Source: Chloroflexota bacterium
GTDB lineage: Bacteria; Chloroflexota; Dormibacteria; Aeolococcales; Aeolococcaceae
DNA length: 5,059 bases
Reading direction: 5' to 3'
Assembly (NCBI GenBank): GCA_003491925.1
Contig: DNAU01000236.1
Location: 1-5,059 of the forward strand
The position numbers and the translations under genes were made by a program. Numbering within the stretch: the stretch's first letter is position 1; every line of letters starts with the position of its first letter. The notes under the pieces were generated by a model. It saw only the letters and a program-made list of their open reading frames with translations. It did no database searches and was not told the origin of the DNA. Positions 1 to 5,059 of this stretch are shown one piece after another.

Positions 1-1367
1 TCCACGTGATCAACGAGGTCTCCGCGCCCCAGGTCGCGGCCGGAGCAATTGACCGAGACCGAGAGGTCTCCCAGACCGACCTCCCGCCATTCGGCGATCT
101 GGGCGCATGCCGTCATCAGCACCCAGGTGTCGATGGCGAAGATATCGCCGTTCTCCTCAGCGAGTTTGATGAAGGCATCAGGGGGAATCTCACCGCGGTT
201 CGGATGCTCCCAGCGAACCAGCGCCTCGCAGCCCACGATGGCACCGCCTCTGAGCGCGACCAGCGGTTGAAAGACCACCCGCAGCTGGTCACGCGCGATG
301 GCCTGGTGGAGGTCCTGAGCGAGCCGCAGCCGCTCGGTCGCTGATGCGTCCATGCCTGGGGTGAATGCGACCGGCTCTCCGCGCCCTGTGGCACTCGCCG
401 CGTGCATCGCCAGCGCTGCGGCGCGCACCAGCTCGCCGGCATCCGCTTGCGGGGCCGAGGTGGCGATCACGCCGACGCTCATCCGCACGGTGAGCTCACC
501 GGCCATGGTCTCGAACGGGGCCGAGAAGTCCCCGCTCAGACGCTCCGCCAATTCGATGGCGTGGTCGCGGCCACCGATGTCCTCGAGGAGCACGCCGAAC
601 TCGTCGCCAACCAGCCGCGCGACCGTATCGCCGGGCCGGACGGCCGTGGCGAGACGGGTTGCGACCTCCTGGAGAAGGATGTCGCCGATGGTGTACCCGA
701 GGCCGTTCCGAACGTCGGCAAAACCGTTGATGCTGCAGACCAGCACGGCGATGGTGCCGTGGTGCCGCCGCAGCCGGACGAGGGCGTGGGTGACCCGTTC
801 CAGGAAGAGCGCCCGATTCGGGCCACCGGTGACCGGGTCGCGAAAGCCTCCGTTGCGCAGCTGGCGCTCCAGCCGGTTCCGCTCGGTGACGTTATGGATG
901 ACGGAGAGGACTGCCCTTCTTCCGAGAAAGTCCAGAGGGCCGGCGCTGACCTCGACGTCGATCAGCCGTCCGTCCTTGCGGCGGTGGCGGGTCGCGAGCT
1001 TCGATCGCTGTACCCGGGCCAGGGCGAGCTGAGCGGCGGTGAGCCCGGGGTCGTGCCGCAGTGCTGCGGGACTGAGGTCAGCAAAGTCATCGGCCGTGTA
1101 ACCGTATTCGGCGATGGCCGCACGGTTGACGGCGATGAAGCCGCCGGTCTCCGCATCGAGCACCCACATGGGCTGCGGGTTCTCGACGAACAGCCCGCGG
1201 AACCCGTCCTCGACCCACCCCAGCACGGCGTCCAAGCTGGTTGCCGAATCCAGGATCGGCGCCGGGAGCCCGGCGGCCTCGAGACGCCGCCGCAGGCCCA
1301 GCGCCCGCGACCAGGCCCGCGATGTCCGACCCGACGTCGGGCTGCTGCCGTCGGCGCCGCCGCTCAC
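1..1367 (-). CDS. PAS-GGDEF-EAL c-di-GMP signalling protein, C-terminal end outside the window
   Basis: A continuous minus-strand frame of 455 codons runs from a GTG at 1367 off the window at base 1 without a stop. The start is set by GGAGGGG at 1380-1374, six bases upstream. The GTG overlaps the stop of the upstream gene (GTGA), which implies translational coupling. Domains: a PAS-like region at about residues 55-165 (NPQPMWVLDAETG, then VIHNVTERNRLERQLR as the PAS-GGDEF linker); GGDEF at 175-335 (DPVTGGPNR at 177); EAL from about 345 (FQPL 366, EALVRW 381, VNCS 439). No membrane segment is visible. The GGDEF domain is degenerate: VGDEF at 253-257, and the usual DLDGFK metal and substrate motif reads SINGFA, so cyclase activity is doubtful. 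The I-site RPGD (244-247) sits at the standard distance and could bind c-di-GMP. The visible EAL half keeps the metal-binding Glu and Asn, so a phosphodiesterase is plausible, but the remaining catalytic residues are not in view. Confidence 0.93.
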   Translation of the reverse strand, partial: MSGGADGSSPTSGRTSRAWSRALGLRRRLEAAGLPAPILDSATSLDAVLGWVEDGFRGLFVENPQPMWVLDAETGGFIAVNRAAIAEYGYTADDFADLSPAALRHDPGLTAAQLALARVQRSKLATRHRRKDGRLIDVEVSAGPLDFLGRRAVLSVIHNVTERNRLERQLRNGGFRDPVTGGPNRALFLERVTHALVRLRRHHGTIAVLVCSINGFADVRNGLGYTIGDILLQEVATRLATAVRPGDTVARLVGDEFGVLLEDIGGRDHAIELAERLSGDFSAPFETMAGELTVRMSVGVIATSAPQADAGELVRAAALAMHAASATGRGEPVAFTPGMDASATERLRLAQDLHQAIARDQLRVVFQPLVALRGGAIVGCEALVRWEHPNRGEIPPDAFIKLAEENGDIFAIDTWVLMTACAQIAEWREVGLGDLSVSVNCSGRDLGRGDLVDHV

Positions 1368-2038
1368 GCGCTGCCCCTCCCCGCCCCCAGCCAGCGGCTG
1401 ACCTCGCGCTCCGCCATGGCGGGTGACCATCGAAAGCCCTGACCGCGATCACCGCCGATCCAGGCGAGCTCATCGCGCGGTTCGCGGGCCTCGGCGGCGT
1501 CCGCCGGCACTCTGGCGCTGAGCTGCTGGGCCAGGCGGGACACCAGCCCGACAAGGGAGACGTCCCGTGCCCCGTCGATCACGTCGGCGAGGGGAGCAGC
1601 GTCGACGTCGAGGGTGTGGGGTCGGGGCGGTGGAAGGTAGAGAAGCGACGAGTGAGCCGTCCCAGCGTCGTCGACAGCCAGCGGCAGTCCCAGGTCACGC
1701 AAACGCCCCAGGATCCTGAGGGTATGGGCTGGATCCGCCATCACGTTGGTCTCGCTGATCTCGACGGTCGTCAATCCGCTGAGTTCGAGATCCGTGGCAG
1801 CCAGCGTCCTCCTGACAGCCTGGGCAAGCTGCGGGTCGACCGGCCCCTTCGCGGAGAGACTGACGCCGATGTCGGGCGGAGGATCCTCGTGCCCCGAAGG
1901 CCGTGCTGGGGTCTCCACGAATGCCGTGCGCAACGCCCATGAACGGACGCGGCCGATGACGTCGTCCTCCTCGACAGCGCCGTCGACGAACACCAGCGTC
2001 AGAACGATGGCGCCGTCGGAACGCGGCGGTGCATCCAT
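1364..2038 (-). CDS. Short degenerate EAL-like protein, probably non-catalytic
   Basis: A 224-residue protein. Residues 55-215 align by eye with the C-terminal two thirds of an EAL domain: VSLS (59-62, family VNLS), VEISET (92-97, family LEITE), DDAGTAHSSLLYL (123-135, family DDFGTGYSSLSYL), LDVD (143-146, family LKID), ADAAE (179-183, family AEGVE) and QGF (200-202). The N-terminal part that carries the EAL motif itself and FQP is absent; residues 1-50 are unlike the family. The metal-site Asn is Ser, the Lys of KID is Asp and the first Glu of AEGVE is Asp, so c-di-GMP hydrolysis is unlikely. A role as a binding or partner protein is inference. The ATG at 2038 is the only common start in its open frame; its ribosome site (AGCAGG) is weak. 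The stop overlaps the next gene's GTG, so the two are probably co-translated and may act together. It could also be a decaying fragment. Confidence 0.75.
   Translation of the reverse strand: MDAPPRSDGAIVLTLVFVDGAVEEDDVIGRVRSWALRTAFVETPARPSGHEDPPPDIGVSLSAKGPVDPQLAQAVRRTLAATDLELSGLTTVEISETNVMADPAHTLRILGRLRDLGLPLAVDDAGTAHSSLLYLPPPRPHTLDVDAAPLADVIDGARDVSLVGLVSRLAQQLSARVPADAAEAREPRDELAWIGGDRGQGFRWSPAMAEREVSRWLGAGRGSA
1374..1380 (-). promoter_or_regulatory. Ribosome binding site of the PAS-GGDEF-EAL gene
   Basis: GGAGGGG lies inside the end of the upstream EAL-like gene, six bases before the GTG at 1367. It decides the start of the downstream gene and supports coupling across the four-base overlap. 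Confidence 0.75.
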
Positions 2039-2238
2039 GGGAGGACCTGCTGAAAGGGAGGGCCCGTGCCACTCCTGATTGATATCTGAACATGAGTGTA
2101 TGGATGCGAAGGCCCCCGGGAAATGGCGGCGTTATCACGTGCAGATAGATGGAGTATCACCTGATCCCGATGATCCCGAGCGGGGGACCGGCAGTCACGA
2201 TGATCTCGCCGCCACGCCCGCGGTGCGGCCTGGGAAGG
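2039..2238. other. Intergenic region between luxR-type gene and EAL-like gene
   Basis: About 200 bases without a supported gene. On the minus strand it should hold the promoter of the EAL-like gene, if that gene is not read through from the regulator upstream. It contains a spaced direct repeat (2133-2163, listed separately). No clear sigma-70 promoter and no stem followed by a T run were found. Confidence 0.5.
2133..2163. repeat. Pair of 9-base direct repeats, 22 bases apart; possible operator
   Basis: TATCACGTG at 2133-2141 and TATCACCTG at 2155-2163 match at 8 of 9 positions, with start points 22 bases apart, about two helical turns. The first copy contains the palindrome CACGTG. They lie about 95-125 bases upstream of the EAL-like start. 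Binding by a regulator, possibly the neighbouring LuxR-type protein, is inference only; a chance match is possible. Confidence 0.3.
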
Positions 2239-3300
2239 TCAGCGCGATCCAGGCGGCTCGCGGAAGGCGTGGATCAGCTCCTGCTGCGAGTGGACCCCCA
2301 GCTTGCGGTAGATGGAGAGCAGGTGATTGCGTACGGTGCTCGGGCTGAGGAACAGAGCGCTGGCGATTGCCGGGACCCTGTCGCCGGAGGTCAGCCGGCT
2401 GACGATGTCCAACTCCCGGGTGGTGAGCTCGCTCAGGCCGGGAAGGTCGCGCTCGCGCGGGCCCGCGAAGAGATACCGTGGCAGGTTGACGATACCGATC
2501 GACCTGGCGAGTCCGGAGAGTCGAAGCGCCGGGTCGATCGCGGTCTCGGAAGTGCCCACCGCGCCGGGTGCGGGCAGCAGCGCGAAGGCACATCTGGGCG
2601 CAGGAATCAGCGGCCAGAGGACGGCTTCAAGCAGGATCGTCTCACGCGACTGGGAACGCGCGGCAACGTCGAGAATGATCCCCGACCGTCCTGCCGCCAC
2701 CTGGGCGATGGCCTCCAGCAGCTGGGCAACGCTGACCTCATCCACCAGAGAGAGGATCGACCGCCCGATGACGACGGGGGCGCTGTATCCGAGCAGCGCC
2801 TCGATGTCGCTGCTGATGCGGTCGATCCTGAGACCCTCGTCCGCCGTCCCCACGACCGGGGTGAGCTCCTGGCCGGCTGGCGAGGGCAGGCGCAGCGCCG
2901 CCCTGGCGGATGAGCCAACGACCACACCCAGGGCGAGACGCGGGGGTACCTCCTGGCCCACGGCCTGCACCCACGCGTGCAGATGAGCGGGCCCCGTTCG
3001 CCTCCGGCGTAGCGAGACCGTCGTGGCGTAGCCCTGCACACGGCCGGCGAGCAGAAGATCGGACGCTCGAGTGGGCGGGTCGGAGAAGAACTCATCGAGG
3101 GTCCGACCCGGTAACGGGTCCCCACCCGGTGCGAGCAGCGCCTGAGCCAGTGCGTTCGCCGCCAAGACCCGCTCGGTGGCGATCTCGAGAACCAGGGCGG
3201 GGGTCAGCGCGTGGGCGACGGCCTCGGAGAGAGCATCCTCGAGTCGGTCCGCGCGGGAGGGCTCGGGGCCTGTCGTCGGCGGTTCGTGCGGCGAGAGCAC
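2239..3300 (-). CDS. Dual PAS-like LuxR-family transcriptional regulator
   Basis: A 353-residue regulator. The C-terminal 62 residues form a LuxR/GerE helix-turn-helix: LTTRELDIVSRL (292-303), then IASALFLSPSTVRNHL (312-327), IYRKLGV (330-336) and SQQEL (338-342), matching the family closely. Upstream are two PAS-like regions: about 31-125 (ALVLEIATERVLAANALAQ) and about 150-245 (LRIDRISSDIEALLGYSAP, then GRSILSLV). No receiver domain, AHL-binding domain or membrane segment is seen, so it is probably a cytoplasmic one-component sensor; the ligand is unknown. The GTG at 3300 is chosen because AGGAG (3310-3306) lies five bases upstream and the PAS homology starts soon after. The frame stays open to 3474, but that extension has no family resemblance and no comparable ribosome site. 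A palindrome lies upstream. The gene precedes two c-di-GMP genes in the same orientation, which suggests it controls them; this is inference. Confidence 0.9.
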   Translation of the reverse strand: MLSPHEPPTTGPEPSRADRLEDALSEAVAHALTPALVLEIATERVLAANALAQALLAPGGDPLPGRTLDEFFSDPPTRASDLLLAGRVQGYATTVSLRRRRTGPAHLHAWVQAVGQEVPPRLALGVVVGSSARAALRLPSPAGQELTPVVGTADEGLRIDRISSDIEALLGYSAPVVIGRSILSLVDEVSVAQLLEAIAQVAAGRSGIILDVAARSQSRETILLEAVLWPLIPAPRCAFALLPAPGAVGTSETAIDPALRLSGLARSIGIVNLPRYLFAGPRERDLPGLSELTTRELDIVSRLTSGDRVPAIASALFLSPSTVRNHLLSIYRKLGVHSQQELIHAFREPPGSR

Positions 3301-3305
3301 GGCCT

Positions 3306-3310
3306 CTCCT
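3306..3310 (-). promoter_or_regulatory. Ribosome binding site of the LuxR-type regulator
   Basis: AGGAG lies five bases before the GTG at 3300. It favours this start over upstream in-frame starts reaching 3474. Confidence 0.7.
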
Positions 3311-3334
3311 GTCAGCCCTGCATGTCCCAGGCTG

Positions 3335-3349
3335 GGTTTACAGTGAACC
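3335..3349. promoter_or_regulatory. Palindrome upstream of the LuxR-type gene, possible operator
   Basis: GGTTTACAGTGAACC is an inverted repeat with 7-base arms matching at 6 of 7 positions around a central A. It lies 35-49 bases before the regulator's GTG, a usual place for an operator that overlaps a promoter. Autoregulation is inference. The rest of the 170-base gap between the doxX-like remnant and this gene shows nothing else clear. Confidence 0.35.
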
Positions 3350-3470
3350 ACCCGTCTGCGGATGGCAAGGGGGATAGTGGGTCCGCCTGGGACGTCAGCC
3401 AACACCTCCCTCACCGCGAGGGGAGATCCGACGGAACAGCTCCACCGCACGAAGGTGGCCATGGAGGCGG

Positions 3471-3820
3471 TCACCGCAACCCGGCTGCAGCGAGGCCGAG
3501 GTACGCGGCGTCAACCAGGCTGAAGAGCACCGCCGGAGCCGCCTCGTGGAGCGTATCGCGGTGGCGAGCGTGGGCAAACAACGCCCCCGTCAGCAGCAGT
3601 AACGATCCGGCCGCCGCGAGCACACCGATGAAAGGCTCGACGAGCCCAACGAGGATGCCCGCAGCCCCCGCCAGCTCAAGCGCACCGATAGGCGATATGC
3701 CGCCGCCGTGAAGCCGGGTCGGGCCGCCCGCCGTCGCATGGAAGGCGCCGCCAGCACCTTGGCGAGGCCGAGGGACACGAATCCGATCGCCAGCAGCGTG
3801 GAGAGCATCCATTCGCTCAT
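3471..3820 (-). pseudogene. DoxX-like small membrane protein, single-base frameshift
   Basis: Two minus-strand frames join into one DoxX-like (DoxX_2 type) protein of about 117 residues, the usual family length. The first part, from ATG at 3820, reads MSEWMLSTLLAIGFVSLG, then LAKVLAAPSMRRRAARPGF and TAAAYR. The second part reads IGALELAGAAGILVGL and continues to the stop at 3471. The switch occurs at about 3689-3694, where the family has AYRLIGALELAGA; one missing base explains it. Four hydrophobic segments are seen, as expected for this inner-membrane family, whose role is often redox or stress related. GAGG lies eight bases before the ATG. An alternative in-frame ATG at 3925 has a stronger site (GGGAGGGAGG) and would add 35 residues without family resemblance. 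The break may be real decay or a sequencing error; the rest of the frame is well preserved, so decay would be recent. Confidence 0.75.
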
Positions 3821-4114
3821 GCCACATTCCTCACCGTCGTTTGGTTGCGTCTGGGAGGGAGCGAGCGCGCCATCGTTGCTCGCAATGGCCCGGTTGATCA
3901 CCTCGCCGTCGCCGGCCGTCGGCATCGCCTCCCTCCCGTCGACCGCTTGCCTTTCGTTTTCTGATCCGCTTTTGTGCGACCGCAACTACCCCCAACCGCA
4001 CCCCTAACGGGACGGCACGAGGTGGCATCGACCGGTACGCCATAACCACAGGTTTGTCGTGATTCGTATTCACCGCGGCACTCGGCGGCACGGCACAACA
4101 CGCCAAACGGGGCA
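3821..4114. other. Gene-poor region between the doxX-like gene and the tRNA-Ser fragment
   Basis: About 290 bases with no convincing coding region. Open frames on both strands cross the tRNA fragment and give the compositions typical of spurious translations (RIPLPP on plus, GFEPPRA on minus). On the minus strand it holds the leader of the doxX-like gene, including GGGAGGGAGG before an ATG at 3925. Next to the tRNA fragment the 5-mer GGCAC recurs at 4077, 4087, 4092 and 4111. Nothing here resembles a tRNA-Ser 5' half. Confidence 0.5.
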
Positions 4115-4172
4115 CTTGAAAACCGCAAGGGCCGCCAAGCCCTCGGGGGTTCGAATCCCTCTCCCTCCGCCA
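4115..4172 (+). pseudogene. 3' half of a tRNA-Ser(UGA) gene, probable att site of an integrative element
   Basis: The fragment begins at the anticodon loop CTTGAAA (4115-4121, anticodon TGA) and continues with the 3' anticodon stem ACCGC (4122-4126). A long class II variable arm follows, with stem GGGC/GCCC (4129-4132, 4139-4142). The T arm is GGGGG-TTCGAAT-CCCTC (4145-4161). It ends with acceptor strand TCCCTCC, discriminator G4169 and encoded CCA (4170-4172). The bases just left of the loop do not pair with ACCGC, and no GGAGGGA acceptor or D arm is found upstream, so this is not a working tRNA. A tRNA cut exactly at the anticodon loop is the scar expected from a tyrosine-recombinase element whose crossover lies there. 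The intact tRNA-Ser should lie at the other end of the element. Confidence 0.85.
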
Positions 4173-4415
4173 ATCTCTCGCAATCGGTGAGGCTCCGGCA
4201 CTGGGCTGTGTAGCCAGGAATGTAGCCAACCAGCCTAGGGCCCTCCACCGGCGGCTGGCCGGCTCTTGCAACCCGACGAGGCGGCGACTACCATCGAGGT
4301 CCTCCGGGCAGGGGCGCCGGGCGCGGCCTTGACGATTGGTCCGCCGCAGCCCTCAGGCGCTCCCCCGGCGTCCGGGCAGAGGCACTCTCCCCGCGACCCT
4401 TCCGTTACGGGCTTC
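4173..4415. other. Non-coding stretch between tRNA-Ser fragment and glycosyltransferase remnant
   Basis: About 240 bases without a supportable gene. It contains the TGTAGCCA repeat pair (4209-4228) and a small GC hairpin, CCGGC/GCCGG (4248-4262), with no T run. Short open frames show no recognisable family. It may be the scar between the att site and the truncated gene to its right. Confidence 0.5.
4209..4228 (+). repeat. TGTAGCCA direct repeat pair, possible integrase arm-type sites
   Basis: TGTAGCCA occurs at 4209-4216 and again at 4221-4228, identical and 12 bases apart, 37 bases beyond the CCA end of the tRNA-Ser fragment. Short, closely spaced direct repeats next to a core site are typical arm-binding sites of tyrosine integrases. 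Assignment as arm sites is inference from position and form; no integrase gene is present in the window. Confidence 0.4.
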
Positions 4416-4915
4416 CTAGGGCTTTCCACGGGCGCGCAGATCGAGGTCGTCGACCGCGACGCCGAACATCAGGCATGAACCCATCGCCGCGATGATCCAC
4501 AGGCCGGCGCGCTTCCATCCCGCCTCGCGAACCCAGACGGACGGCGAGGTCACCGCGATTGCGGCTCTGATTACGGGGAGAACGGCAAAGCTGATCCAGA
4601 AGGGCAGCAACGTGGCCGGCGTGAGCAGCCAGGCGACCATGGGCAGGTACGGGAAGTTGCCGATCGAGAACGGTGCATGCAGCGACTGCTCCGCTGATTG
4701 GAGTGCTTGCTGACTGTACGGGCTCATCCCACGGTGAGTCAGCTCGACGGCAGCGTAGAAGATGCCCCAGTCACCTGCGAGTCCGTGTGTCAACGGGGCG
4801 ACAGGTGATGAAAGGACCAGAGCACGAAGCCGATTTCAACGCAGAACAGGCCAACCAGCGTGACACGGGTGCTGTCGGGTTCAGTGGCCGGACGTGGTCG
4901 CCGATGAGCGCAGTC
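4416..4915 (-). pseudogene. Remnant of a GT87-like (DUF2029) membrane glycosyltransferase, frameshifted and truncated
   Basis: The minus strand encodes an N-terminal membrane helix (VTLVGLFCVEIGFVLWSF) that runs into a stop at about 4792, while a second frame continues with LAGDWGIFYAAVELTHRG, then MSPYSQQ, FPYLPMVAWLLTPATLLPF and another hydrophobic segment to TAG at 4416. One extra base in the four-G run at 4795-4798 joins both frames into HHLSPPLTHGLAGDW. The pattern of helix, D...FYAA..L..G..PY, then a Y-P region before a helix, fits the N-terminal third of GT87 polyprenol-dependent glycosyltransferases of about 400 residues. The C-terminal two thirds are missing, and no start codon remains before an in-frame stop at 4916-4918. 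The gene therefore appears damaged at both ends, on one side near the att scar and on the other near the repeat array. Family assignment is by pattern only; another multi-pass membrane protein is possible. Confidence 0.55.
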
Positions 4916-4943
4916 TCAGCGGTGGCCAGCACCGTTGATGCGG

Positions 4944-5033
4944 AGTTCGGCGAATCCGACCACCCAGTTCGGCTGAAAGCGACCAGTCGTTTCGGGTGAA
5001 TCCGATCACCCAGTTCGGGGTTTCCGACCACCT
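4944..5033. repeat. Four imperfect 22-23 base direct repeats, possible IS21-type terminal array
   Basis: Four head-to-tail units start their TTCGG core at 4946, 4968, 4991 and 5014, spaced 22, 23 and 23 bases. Units 1, 3 and 4 share TTCGG, a variable 5-7 base middle, then CCGA(C/T)CACC; unit 2 is more diverged (TTCGGCTGAAAGCGACCAG). Multiple repeats of this size just inside an end are characteristic of IS21-family elements, where the transposase binds them. Assignment to an insertion sequence is inference, since no istA or istB coding sequence lies in the window; the element body would be beyond base 5059. The array starts right where the glycosyltransferase remnant loses its N-terminus, which agrees with insertion there. 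Confidence 0.6.
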
Positions 5034-5059
5034 GGGGGAGAGCCGGGCGGCGGCGTGAG

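Noticed and set aside
402..1442. Long plus-strand open frame of 346 codons
   Set aside because: It lies antisense to the PAS-GGDEF-EAL gene, whose domain motifs are clear on the minus strand; the plus frame shows no family resemblance and is a high-GC shadow.
2060..2110. Sigma-70-like promoter for the EAL-like gene (TTCGCA, 17 bases, AGATAT on the minus strand)
   Set aside because: The spacing is right but the -10 match is too poor to claim.
2149..2913. Plus-strand open frame of 254 codons
   Set aside because: It is antisense to the LuxR-type regulator and low in recognisable motifs; the minus strand carries a full HTH and PAS-like regions.
4115..4172. Functional tRNA-Ser gene
   Set aside because: No acceptor 5' strand, D arm or 5' anticodon stem exists upstream, so the cloverleaf cannot form.
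4248..4262. GC hairpin as a terminator
   Set aside because: The stem is only five base pairs and is not followed by a T run on either strand.
3831..4271. Minus-strand frames crossing the tRNA fragment
   Set aside because: They contain the RERDSNPRG and GFEPPRA strings that are typical of mistranslated tRNA-Ser ends; they are not proteins.
4771..5031. 86-codon minus-strand frame across the repeat array
   Set aside because: It is made of the translated direct repeats plus an out-of-frame part of the glycosyltransferase remnant; the membrane helix is in another frame.
4944..5033. CRISPR array
   Set aside because: The units are contiguous, imperfect and without unique spacers of constant length, so they are tandem direct repeats rather than repeat-spacer units.

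Overview
The window is high-GC bacterial DNA. GTG starts preceded by purine-rich ribosome binding sites, a serine tRNA end with an encoded CCA, and PAS/GGDEF/EAL and PAS-LuxR signalling proteins together suggest a soil or environmental actinomycete or a similar high-GC lineage. This placement is inference. All recognisable protein genes lie on the minus strand, so they read from right to left.

Region 1 to 3300 is an accessory signalling cluster. A regulator with two PAS-like domains and a LuxR-type HTH (3300-2239) is followed after about 200 bases by a short degenerate EAL-like protein (2038-1364). That gene overlaps by four bases (GTGA) with a PAS-GGDEF-EAL protein (1367 to beyond base 1). 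The last one is a long uninterrupted reading frame that leaves the window, so a caller that demands a stop codon would miss it. In both c-di-GMP proteins several catalytic residues are replaced. The GGDEF domain reads VGDEF but keeps an RxxD inhibitory-site motif. The cluster looks like a c-di-GMP sensing or degrading module beside a possible sensory transcription regulator.

Region 3300 to 4112 holds a 15-base palindrome upstream of the luxR gene and a small DoxX-like membrane protein gene (3820-3471) broken by a single-base frameshift. Upstream of it is a stretch of about 290 bases with no convincing gene.

At 4115-4172 lies the 3' half of a tRNA-Ser gene, from the anticodon loop to CCA, with no matching 5' half. 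This is the typical scar (att site) left by a tyrosine-recombinase integrative element. A pair of TGTAGCCA direct repeats follows. No integrase gene is in the window.

To the right, 4416-4915 is a remnant of a GT87-like membrane glycosyltransferase, frameshifted once in a run of G and cut short at its C-terminal end. The window ends in four imperfect 22-23 base direct repeats (4944-5033) that resemble the multiple terminal repeats of an IS21-type insertion sequence, whose body would lie beyond the right edge. The overall picture is an island boundary: signalling genes on one side, gene debris and an insertion-sequence end on the other, and a truncated tRNA-Ser between them.
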